Assembly: GCF_030052815.1 (NCBI RefSeq) | Contig: NC_079493.1 | Location: 57,083,191 to 57,147,190 of the forward strand | DNA from: Hevea brasiliensis | Lineage: Eukaryota > Streptophyta > Magnoliopsida > Malpighiales > Euphorbiaceae | Reading direction: 5' to 3' | DNA length: 64,000 nt | In this document: positions 35,423 to 44,785 of the stretch, piece by piece | Layout of the letters: each line of letters begins with the position of its first letter | How positions within the stretch are numbered: the stretch's first letter is position 1 | Notes under the pieces: generated by a model | Seen by the model: the letters and a program-made list of their open reading frames with translations, nothing else | What the model was told of the DNA's origin: nothing | Database searches by the model: none | Translations under genes and position numbers: made by a program

Positions 35423-36582
35423 TTGAATATAAGATATTTAATTTAATTTAAGTATGTATGTTTTATTTAATTGTTAAATAGTGATATGCATGATGGATGA
35501 TCATGGACTATAAAAGACCAATGTGATTGGATTTACTTCTTTTATGTTTCTTTGGGATTGTAAATTAATTAATTTCTTTTAATTTATTTTGGGCATGTAT
35601 TATTAAGTTTGTAATAATTTTTGGGTTGTAATTTCATTTATTTAAGTTCTTGTAAATTCGCCTTGTTATGCCAAGGATTACTATGTAATATTGGATTGCA
35701 ATAAGTTCAAGGAGGACAAGAGCATTGGTGGGACCAGTGGGAGGAATTCTAGATCAAGTGTTGATTATGTACTCCTTCAGCAACTCTTGTAAAATGAATG
35801 AATGAAATGCACCTAGGAATGTCCTGATTCAATTCTTGGTGGCTCAGAATTGAATCCCTTAGAAAGTCCATGATCATACCATATTTACTGCTTATCCATG
35901 AATGCATGAGATGTATGATAATGTATGCAATTATATGATATATACATGCTAAATGGATAATGTGCAAAGTGAGACCTTAATAGTAATTAGGATGACCATA
36001 AAATCTTCCAAACAAATGATTAAGTTGGAAATGCTATAATTAAAGTAATTATAACATGTGCCCTCCATTGGGGCAATTATTTTAAAAAATTTTAAATAGT
36101 TGCATAAGATGCAATTAATTTAAGAGATTTTCTTAAGAATAATTGTTAAGCATGAGATGTTGTAAATATGTAAATGGTTTGGTGGCCAATATTGGATGTA
36201 CCTGAGGACATTAAAATTATTTGCATAATTACTGGCTCAATGGGATCAACTTAACTAATGCAAGATAAGTCAATAATGGATGTACCTGAGATTTTAAGCA
36301 TTAGGGGCTAGGTAAAGGATTGAACCTCACATGAGATGTGATGGGCAAGGAGTTGCTCACTTATAGTTTATTGTAATTCCAATAATGGATGTACGTGAGG
36401 ATGATCAATAGAATTATAAGAATTCAACCACTCACTAGAAATCCATCCAACTAGGATTTCTGTTTTCTACTTTGGAAGTGTAGGATTCGCTAAGTTAGTG
36501 GGAGGACCAATTTGATTAAAAGACCATAATCATTTTGGTTAATTACTTGATACATTTACTAATTAATCTGATTATTTGTTAC

Positions 36583-36584
36583 AG
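36583..36584 (+). promoter_or_regulatory. Candidate 3' splice site before CopC gag
   Basis: ATTATTTGTTACAG|TTAA is pyrimidine/T-rich with a terminal CAG, 17 bases before the ATG at 36602. It is paired by inference with the LTR donor at 23135. Confidence 0.5.
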
Positions 36585-36601
36585 TTAATTTTCTGATAAT
36601 A

Positions 36602-36888
36602 ATGAGCACAGAACAACCACCACCATCCAATATCCTTGCAAGCATACTTGATCGCAATAGGTTGACAGGGCCTAATCTCTTTGATTGGCTAAGAAATTTG
36701 AAACTTGTCTGAACCTTGAACATATAAGATATATTCTATACTCAAATGTTCCTGGTCCTTTACCTCCAGAGGCCACACAAGAGGAACATGAAACTTTGGA
36801 CAAGTGGAAGGAGCATGATATGAGAACTAAGTGTTACATGCTTGCTTCCATGAGTAATGAGTTACAGAAGCAGCATGAGAACATGCAG
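36602..36888 (+). pseudogene. CopC gag, N-terminal part
   Basis: It begins MSTEQPPPSNILASILDRN with LTGPNLFDWLRNLK, typical of copia Gag. The frame then shifts and meets a stop (TGA near 36710); EEHETLDKWKEHD and MLASMSNELQKQHENMQ follow in the 36685-36888 frame. It is cut after ENMQ by GypG and continues at 47890 with SVSEILLHLQELYG. Confidence 0.9.
36884..36888. other. GypG left target-site duplication (TGCAG)
   Basis: TGCAG precedes TGTGACACC and recurs at 47885-47889. Removing one copy restores the CopC gag frame exactly. Confidence 0.95.
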
Positions 36889-39800
36889 TGTGACACCCCT
36901 TACCCGACTACAGTATATCCGAGTAAGATAAGTCACACGGTGTACCGGAACACTCTATTTTATCTTAATTAATTTTGATCATAGTTTTGAATATAACTTG
37001 TGAAATATAATTCATTTAAGTCATTTATTGACATTATAATTTATTTGAGGTTCTGAAAATTTTATAGAAAATCCGGCAGAGTACCGGCTAAAAATGGAGA
37101 AAACAGTTCTTCGGAACCTGTGAAAAACACTTCCAAAATCATTTCCAAACAATCCCAACTCCATTTTATCAACAAAGTCTTAATATGATTTTCAACAACC
37201 TTTCCATTACTCAAACATTCATTTCTCATGATACTCATATACAAGCAATAAATAAATACTCAAATTTTACATTCATAACCACAACTTTCATTATTTACAT
37301 GGACATCAAAATACATTACATAAGTTCAATTACATATGAGAAAATAAAAATTAGTTACAAAATACCAAAATGAAACCTAGTGTCCTACCAATGCACTGAA
37401 GATGGTGAGGTGACACGGACACTATCTTGAGTGCGGGATGGTCTCACCCGATCTGCGGTCTACTGGGCTCTCGATCAGTATCTCCAGAACCTACGCATGG
37501 CAAAAGTAACGCGCTAAGCAAATATGCTTAGTGGTGCCAATAATAAAATAAAAAGAAATAACAGTAATAAATATGCATTGAATGTATCGATGTTTTACTT
37601 GTTTTGTACTCGTTATAATCATTTATTTCGTTAACTTTATCCACTTTCATTCTTTTGGTTGCCCAAGTAACCTATCTTGAGCATTGGATGGATAAGCGGG
37701 TAAACCGCACTGGGTATCAAGTACCTCGGGCCGTCACACCATCGGTCACATATGTATCTCCCGGTGTGCAACAGAACAACTAACAAGCTGTAAATAATAT
37801 GAGGCACGAGGCCAAGTCTCAACACAATGTCAAAATGGCTAAAAGCCATAAAATCACAGAATGGCATAATGCCATGTGCGATCGCTAATCGAAACCCTAT
37901 TGGCATGCCAAACTATCCAAACCAATCTTGTTAGGTATACTAGGGCATTTGATACTTTAGAATTCTTCAATTTTTGAATTTCAAGTTTTGATGTTACTAT
38001 TCACGTCATTAGTCAACAAAAATATTGACTTTTGCATAGAAAATAGGTACATTGGTTTTGACACTCCCAACATACCACATTTTGCATTCAAAACTTGTTG
38101 GCATTAATCACCAATACCATTTCTAAGCTTAAACTAAGGGAGCAGAATTTTTCAGTTTTCATACCTAAACTTTACTGTTCCATTAGTTGCTGTTGCAGTG
38201 AGAATTTGAGAAAATGATAAACATGAAAGTTGTTCCTTATTTTATCTAGTTGAATTTCTTTTTTTAAATCACTCCATTTTGAGTTTTGTAGCTCCAGTTA
38301 TGGTCCAAAAACCACAGCTGGCCGGATTGAAAAATTGCAGAACTGACCATATCTACAGTGCAGTGAACAGTGACTGCAACTGCCTTGTTGGATAGGTTCT
38401 GGTCATAATTTTGGGTAGGTTTCTTTATGAAAGTTTTTTGTCTATATCTTAATGTTGCTATAAAAATTTCAGGTCAATTGGGCCATTCTACAATGAGTTA
38501 TGGCCAAATGAACAATTACTGTTCATTTGGTCATTCTGCAGAATCTGGTTGCAGGACATCCGGATTGGGGCCAGTTTTTGGTCCACTTGCTTTGGTCTTT
38601 TGGGCATGGTTTCTTCACCAAAATTGTGCCATTATATGTCTAGTTTCATGTCCAATTGGCCAAACACCAATTGAACCTACACAGCCAAAGTTATGGTAGT
38701 CCAAACAGGCTGGACTCACAGCCTCACCTGCTGCCCTCACTAGGCAACATACCAATTCAGTTTGTAATACTCTAATTCACTTCAAATTATGGTCAACTTA
38801 CTTCAAATGGTCACTAAATGACTATTAGAATGTTCACTCACCATTTCATGAACAAAGTCCAAGTTTCACTCCCAAAACCCTAATTCCCATTATGAATTTA
38901 CACAAGATACCTTAATTAACTCACTAATTCATTATCCACATATATATATTCTTTAAACATGATCTCTAGTCCACTCTAAGTCCATCAAAAACAATCAATC
39001 TTATCCCTTCCTTAGGGCTGCCGAAATTCATGGTGTACATACACATAAATTTTATTCATTTAATTCACAAATCCTTACTCATTTTAAGTCTCTAACATAG
39101 AATAAGAGAGATTTATGTGTAAATAGGCACTAACCTCTTGTAGGGCAGAATTTTTCCAAGCTTAAACTTCACTTTCTTTCCTTTTCTAGGCTGCCAAACA
39201 CTTTAGCAAGGTTGGATGACCAATTTTAGTGAAGGGACTTAAGGGTTTTGGGGTAAGGTTGGAGAGATCTTCAAGCTAAAATGAAGAAAAGAAATGGAGG
39301 GCTTTCCTTGGCCATGGTGCGGCTGGAATGAGGGAAGAAGATGGCTATTTGATTTTTAATTTCTTTGGTCTTCATTGTCTCTTTTATTAGTTAATCAAAT
39401 GGTTGTTTAAATGTAATTGGTGGGAACTTGTAAATGACATCATAATGATGTCATAATTTGCATTATATTGATTTTTCTTTTCTTTTCTTTTCTACTAACT
39501 TTAAATTAATTTTTCATCAACATTAATTCATATTTTATGTCATAATAATTATTTACTCAACTGGACAAGTCGGCCAAAAATCGCCTCTGAAGGCGAAATG
39601 ACCAAAATGCCCTCCGTTTGGCTTAACGGGTCAAAATTGTCTGTACCGATTGAAAAATTTTTCTAAATATTTTCTTGGCATTTTAATGCCATAGGAACCT
39701 CAATGACCCTTTTCTGGAGTCCCAAAAATTATTTTATGAATTTTTCACCGGGTCTAGGGCTCCTAGTTGCGAGAACTGCAACTTCCCTCTGGGTTACCCA

Positions 39801-39996
39801 TCGCTTGGGCACCGGCTCATTTTACTTAGTTGTATTTTATTTCTAAAATTTTTACTAAATTTTTCTTATTAATATTTGAGTTAATTATGGTCCCTCACTT
39901 TAGTTTAAATATTTTTCCGATCGTTCTAGCTGTCCGGACCAACACTGGTCACCAGAACAGTAGAATGTACGGAGTTGCTACAGGGAGGGTGTTACA
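36889..39996 (-). repeat. GypG 3' LTR (3.1 kb)
   Basis: On the + strand it starts TGTGACACCCCTTACCCG and ends GGGAGGGTGTTACA. It matches the partner at 44786-47884 almost base for base, except for clustered differences between 37066 and 37900. It has an inverted repeat TCCAATTGG-CCAAACA-CCAATTG near 38650-38675. No gene is seen. Confidence 0.93.
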
Positions 39997-40007
39997 ACTC
40001 TTCCCTT
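39997..40007 (-). other. GypG polypurine tract
   Basis: On the element strand AGAAGGGAAGAGT runs into the 3' LTR; the pol stop codon (TAG at 40010-40008) overlaps its edge. Confidence 0.75.
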
Positions 40008-41637
40008 CTAATTTAAATTTCGTTCTCGAAATTTACCTGATGCAAACAATTGAGGGAATTGTTGCCTCATCGTTTCTTCACTTTCCCAAGTTGCCTCCTC
40101 GGTGTTATGGTGCCTCCAAAGCACTTTCACCAGTGGAATCTGCTTATTTCTCAACTCTTTCACTTCCCGAGCCAGATCCGTAGAGGTTCTTCTTCATATG
40201 TCAAATCCAGCTGTATTTCAATTTCTTCCCTGGAGATGACATGTGAAGGATCTGAGCGGTATCTTCTGAGCATGGACACGTGGAACACATTGTGGATCTT
40301 GTCTAGCTCGGGTGGTAAAGCTAGCCTATAGGCCACTGGACCCACACGTTCAATGACTTCATATGGGCCAATGAACCTAGGGCTTAACTTACCTTTTCTT
40401 CCAAACCTCAATACCTTCTTCCACGGTGACACCTTGAGGAACACTTTATCGCCAACTGTATATTCTATTTCTTTTCTCTTCAGGTCGGCATAAGATTTCT
40501 ATCTGTCTGAGGCAACCTTCAGATTGGCTTTGATTAGTTTCACTTTCTCCTCAGTTTGTTTTACCAGATCTGGCCCCACCAGTTTGTCTTCGCCCAATTC
40601 AGTCCAGCACACTGGAGTTCTACATTTCCTCCCATACAGTGCTTCATACGGGGCCATTTGGATACTAGCTTGGTAGCTATTATTGTATGCAAATTCTGCC
40701 AGTGGGAGGTATCTATCCCAACTTCCCTCAAACTCAATGACACAACCCCTCAGCATATCCTCAAGGACCTGACATATATTTCATGTTATTATTATCATTT
40801 TAATTCAATAGTTATATTAATTCAATTGGTTCAATTGTTTACCTGGATTACTCTTTCGGATTGCCCATCCGTCTGAGGATGGAATGCTGTGCTGAAGTGG
40901 AGTTGTGTACCCAAGGACTCATGCAACTTCTTCCAAAATCTCGATGTAAACCTTGGGTCTCGATCAGATATGATGGAAAGTTGAATTCCATGCAGTCTAA
41001 CTATCTCACTGATATACAATTTTGCTAACTTCTCCAGTGAGTAGTCAGTCCTAACTGGCAGAAAGTGTGCTGACTTTGTCAATCTATCAACTATCACTCA
41101 TACTGCATCATGTTTCTTTTGCGTGAGAGGTAGACCACTTATAAAATCCATGGTGGCCTGATCCCATTTCCATTCAGGTATGCGTATAGGCTGTAGCAAA
41201 CCTGATGGAACTTGATGTTCTGCCTTGACTTGTTGACATGTCAAGCATTTAGTCACATAGTCAGCTATGTCCTTCTTCATACCAGGCCACCAATACTGAA
41301 GCTTCAAATCATGATACATCTTTGTACTTCCTGGGTGCATAGCATATACACTGATGTGTGCCTCTTTTAGAATACTGGCCTTCAATTCCCCATCATCTGG
41401 TACACACAGTCTTCCTTTGTAGTACAGACACCCATCTGCTTTCACCTTATAGTCAGTTGCTTTTCCCTCTAAGATTTTGCTCATAATAGCTATTAACTTT
41501 TCATCTGCCTTTTGCCCATCTAAAATCTGCTGTAGTAGGTTTGGCCTCACTTGCAACTCAGCCAAAATAGCTCCATCTCGAACCAAAGATAGACGGGCAT
41601 TCAATGATCTCAAAGCTGTCATGGATTTTCTGCTCAA
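40008..41637 (-). pseudogene. GypG integrase with chromodomain, containing an intron-like segment
   Basis: Integrase read from 41637 leftward. The zinc-binding part ends CLTCQQVKAEHQVP; the core shows TMDFISGLP, VIVDRLTKSAHF, SDRDPRF and TDGQSERV, so all three catalytic acidic residues are present. A TGA replaces Trp at VWVIV (near 41096). At VIQ the frame is broken by a 74-bp GT-AG segment (40842-40769) and resumes VLEDMLRG. A TAG (CAG to TAG) lies near 40499. Then come FLKVSPWKK, GPYEVIERVGP and HNVFHVSMLRRY, a one-base shift near 40175, and a complete chromodomain-like tail with IPLVKVLW and EEATWE, reaching a TAG at the polypurine tract. Confidence 0.9.
40769..40842 (-). other. Candidate 74-bp intron in GypG integrase
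   Basis: On the element strand CAG|GTAAAC opens and TGTCAG|GTC closes a 74-bp AT-rich segment that lies exactly between codons (phase 0) of VIQ|VLEDM. It has stops in all relevant frames and no length multiple of three. GypB has continuous VIQILEDM here. A spliced intron or a chance insertion are the two readings. Confidence 0.6.
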
Positions 41638-41811
41638 AGCATCAGCAACTACATTTGCCTTCCCAAGATGGTAGTCAATTACACAATCATAGTCCTTCAG
41701 GAACTCAATCCATCATCTCTGTCTAATGTTGAGCTCCTTCTGGGTTGGCAAGTATTTTAGGCTTTTGTGGTCTGTGTAAATGTAGCACTTTTCACCATAC
41801 AAGTAATGCCT
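41638..41811 (-). pseudogene. GypG RNase H, C-terminal part
   Basis: After a TAG replacing Trp (following FALKI at 41812), the frame reads [25 protein letters not shown] (CGA to TGA) follows, then DYDCVIDYH and [10 protein letters not shown]. The N-terminal RNase H part ([15 protein letters not shown]) is in the RT frame. Confidence 0.88.
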
Positions 41812-42924
41812 CTATATCTTCAGTGCGAAGATAATTGCTGCAAGCTCTAGATCATGGGTAGGGTAATTCTGTTCATGTGGCCTTAGCTGCCTGGAAGCAT
41901 AAGCGACCACTTTTCCCTCTTGCATTAATACACACCCTAACCCATTATGAGAGGCATCACTATAGACCACAAAGTCCTTTCCTGACACTGGCTGTGTTAA
42001 CACTGGTGCCTCTGTCAACATAGCCTTCAACTTTTCAAAACTGGTCTGACACTTGTCATTCCAGTCAAATCTGACGTTCTTGTGTAACAACTTGGTCATT
42101 GGAGCAGCTATTAAGGAAAATCCCTTCACAAATCTCCTATAATACCCAGCTAGCCCCAAGAAGCTTCTGACCTCAGTTGTATTCCTGGGAGGCTTCCATT
42201 CCATCACTGCTTCTATTTTCTTGGGATCCACCCTAATCCCATCAGCTGACACTATGTGTCCAAGGAATGCAATTTCATTTAACCAGAAGTCATACTTGGA
42301 CAACTTAGCATACAACTTCTTTTCTCTCAGGATTTGCAGAACAATCCTCAAATGCTCATCATGTTCTTCCCTGGTCTTGGAATACACCAAAATATCATCA
42401 ATAAAGACCACTACGAACCGATCTAGGTATGGATGGAAGATACGGTTCATAAGGTCCATAAATGCAGCTGGTGCATTTGTTAAGCCAAAGGGCATCACCA
42501 GAAACTCATAATGCCCATACCGGGTCCTGAATGCAGTCTTTGGCACATCTGCATCCTTCACCCTCAACTGATGATACCCTGATCTGAGATCAATTTTGGA
42601 AAATACTCCTGCTCCCTTCAACTGATCAAACAGATCATCAATTCTAGGCAACGGATATTTGTTCTTCACAGTCACTTTATTCAACTGCCGGTAATCAATG
42701 CAAAGCCTCAAAGTCCCATCCTTCTTCCTCACAAACAGCACTGGAGCTCCCCATGGTGACACACTAGGGCGTATGAACCCCTTATCAAGCAACTCTTGCA
42801 ACTGAGTTTTCAACTCCCTCAATTCAGTGGGTGCCATCCTATAAGGAGCAATGGAAATGGGTGCTGTACCCGGCAGTGTCTCAATAGCAAATTCAACTTC
42901 TCTTTCTGGTGGCAAACCAGGCAA
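41812..42924 (-). CDS. GypG reverse transcriptase and start of RNase H (open stretch of a broken polyprotein)
   Basis: An uninterrupted 370-codon frame. From the N-terminus it reads [29 protein letters not shown] (about residues 61-75), [39 protein letters not shown], the catalytic FIDDILVYS (about residues 168-176), [22 protein letters not shown], and the RNase H start [10 protein letters not shown]. It copies element RNA into DNA. It is the best-preserved coding stretch in the window, but it is only a segment of Pol: it is bounded upstream by a frameshift and downstream by TAG. Confidence 0.93.
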   Translation of the reverse strand: MPGLPPEREVEFAIETLPGTAPISIAPYRMAPTELRELKTQLQELLDKGFIRPSVSPWGAPVLFVRKKDGTLRLCIDYRQLNKVTVKNKYPLPRIDDLFDQLKGAGVFSKIDLRSGYHQLRVKDADVPKTAFRTRYGHYEFLVMPFGLTNAPAAFMDLMNRIFHPYLDRFVVVFIDDILVYSKTREEHDEHLRIVLQILREKKLYAKLSKYDFWLNEIAFLGHIVSADGIRVDPKKIEAVMEWKPPRNTTEVRSFLGLAGYYRRFVKGFSLIAAPMTKLLHKNVRFDWNDKCQTSFEKLKAMLTEAPVLTQPVSGKDFVVYSDASHNGLGCVLMQEGKVVAYASRQLRPHEQNYPTHDLELAAIIFALKI

Positions 42925-43017
42925 TTCTTCAGGAAATACTTAGGAAGTGCATTCGTGGGTATATCACTCGAGTTTGGCTTAGCACGCCTAGTATCCACCA
43001 CATGTGCTAGGTAGGCT

Positions 43018-43547
43018 TCACGACCTTTTCTCATCATTCTTCTTGCAATCGTGGTGAGATAACATTGGACAGAAATCTGTCCTTTCACCCATAATGATGA
43101 TCTCATTACCCTCAAGTTTTGGAGAAATTCTCTTCAATTTGCAATCAACTATTGCCTGATGATGTGACAACCAATCCATTCCCAAAATCACGTCAAACTC
43201 ATGGAAAGGCAACTCAATCAGGTCTGCCAAGAATTCATACCCCTGAATCCTTAACGGGCAACCCTTGTATACTTTGTTCACCACTACACTGTGGCCCAAT
43301 GGATTAGTGACCGAATTTCTTGGTCACTCTCCCTACTAGTATCCCCCTTTCTGGGTAGGTTGATGCGGATGTATGAATGAGTGGATCCTGGATCCACCAA
43401 TGCATGCAGATGTATTGTAGAGGAGAACGTGCCCACGATGGCGTGCAGGGCATCTTGCTCCTCCCGAGCTCTCATGGCATAAGCTCGCGGGTGGTGCATT
43501 ATCGAGCCTCTCTGGCGCTCGAATCTGCAGTCTCGAGATGATCCCAC
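43018..43547 (-). pseudogene. GypG protease
   Basis: Two frames overlap. 43547-43284 contains LVDPGSTHSYI (DPG in place of DTG), and 43299-43018 contains VNKVYKGCPLRIQGYEF, ELPFHEFDVILGMDWLSHH. A frameshift separates them near 43290-43330, and another lies before RT at about 42930-43018. Confidence 0.85.
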
Positions 43548-43566
43548 CGCCTCAGTTTGCGATTTC

Positions 43567-44656
43567 CTACCCCTTTGTGGTACAGAGGCGGTGCATGCGC
43601 TGCGTTGGAGCAGCTGTAGTGGTTCTACGTGGACAGTTCCTCAACTGATGCTCTGTTGACCCACACCTTAAGCAGGCACCAGTCACTCTCCAACACTCCC
43701 CCTTGTGCCACTTCAAGCAATGTGGACATGCAGAAGATGCTGGGGCTGGTCCCCTGAACCCCATCCCTGGAGAGCTGCCCACTGATGGTGTGGACTGACC
43801 TCTCCTAGGGATAAAGCGTGGCTGGGCCCACAGGCCCGACCACGACCTTGTGGTTGACCTGAACTCTGTGCAGGTGGACCCTTGAACTTCTTCCTAAATG
43901 CAGGAGATGAACTAGACTGACCTGGGCCCCTCTTCTGCTGTCTTTCCCTATTGCAGCTTCCACTAACTTAGTGAAGTCGGTAATTCCCAAGGCAGTGATC
44001 ATGATCTTTATGTTGTCATTTAGTCCCTCTTCAAATCTCTTACACCTTTCAGCCTCATTAGGGACTATCTCCCTTCCGTAGCGGCTCAATCTAACAAATT
44101 CCTTTTCATATTCGGCAACTGACAACTGTCTCTGCCTCAGATTAATGAACTCTCTTCTTCTCTCTTCCAGGTATACACTACCCACATATTTCTTCTTAAA
44201 TTCAGAGAGGAAGAAGTCCCAAGTTATAACTTCTGGCTGCACTTCACTGGATACCGTGTCCCACCATTCATATGCATCATCTTGCAACAAAGATATGGCA
44301 GCTTCTAAATTTTTCTCTGGAGTGCAGTGGAGTTGTTTTAAAACTCTGCCTGTTCTGTTCAACCAATTCTCGGCTGCAACAGAATCATCTTCTCTCTTGC
44401 CAAAGAAGTCCACTGCTCCAAACTTTCTCAATTTTTCCAGGTGTGATTTTGGTTGTGGAGGTGGTGGTGGTGGTGACATTACCCCAGCCATTTGTTTGAA
44501 AAATTCAGCCATTTGCTGTAACATGGCCTGTGGAGGCTGAGCAGGCTCTGATTGAGCTGGCGGAGCAGGTTCTCCCATACCCCCAGTCTCAGCTGCTGCA
44601 GGTGGAGCATGACTCTCCACTTCCTCCTCAACTGCCCTCTGTGATGTAGGGTCCAT
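43567..44656 (-). pseudogene. GypG gag
   Basis: It starts at 44656 (MDPTSQRAVEEE), followed by a Pro/Gln/Ala-rich head. The core reads ENWLNRTGRVLKQLHC, DDAYEWWDTV, EYEKEFVRLSRYG and CKRFEEGLNDNIK. The frame is lost after VEAAIGK (about 43950). The tail at 43782-43567 has the zinc knuckle CLRCGSTEHQLRNC, intact as CX2CX4HX4C. The region around 43480-43560 is unusually GC-rich compared with its surroundings. An acceptor-like TTTTGAATAG|GAT directly abuts the ATG. Confidence 0.9.
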
Positions 44657-44659
44657 ATC

Positions 44660-44661
44660 CT
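44660..44661 (-). promoter_or_regulatory. Candidate 3' splice site before GypG gag
   Basis: On the element strand a T-rich run (CTTTTTTTTATTTTGAATAG) ends in AG|GATATGG, three bases before the ATG. It pairs with GTTAGT at 47028-47023 in the 5' LTR; the inferred intron is about 2.4 kb. Confidence 0.5.
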
Positions 44662-44766
44662 ATTCAAAATAAAAAAAAGACAAACAGATCTGCATTAGTG
44701 TCACCTCGACTCTTACAGATGCAATGCATGGTATGGACTCAATCTAGGCCCAGAAACGCCTAAACC

Positions 44767-44780
44767 GTGCTCTGATACCA
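44767..44780 (-). other. GypG primer binding site
   Basis: On the element strand TGGTATCAGAGCAC follows the LTR end after spacer TTTAG. Exact match to the iMet-type site. Confidence 0.9.
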
Positions 44781-44785
44781 CTAAA

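Larger units (their letters stand above)
34864..36601 (+). other. CopC untranslated leader
   Basis: About 1.7 kb between primer site and gag with no usable ORF. It holds a 35-bp minisatellite at 35114-35422 and three copies of TGGATGTACSTGAG-like sequence starting at 36193, 36277 and 36386. It ends in TTTGTTACAG, a strong 3' splice-site match, 17 bases before the gag ATG. The simplest reading is an intron whose donor lies in the LTR. Confidence 0.75.

Noticed and set aside
35450..36580. Possible host exon in the CopC leader
   Set aside because: There are only short ORFs with no domain, and its position between primer site and gag fits an untranslated leader or intron.
43480..43800. GC-rich patch in GypG gag as a possible foreign insert
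   Set aside because: It encodes the expected Gag tail, zinc knuckle and protease start of this element, so the composition is element-specific rather than a separate insertion.
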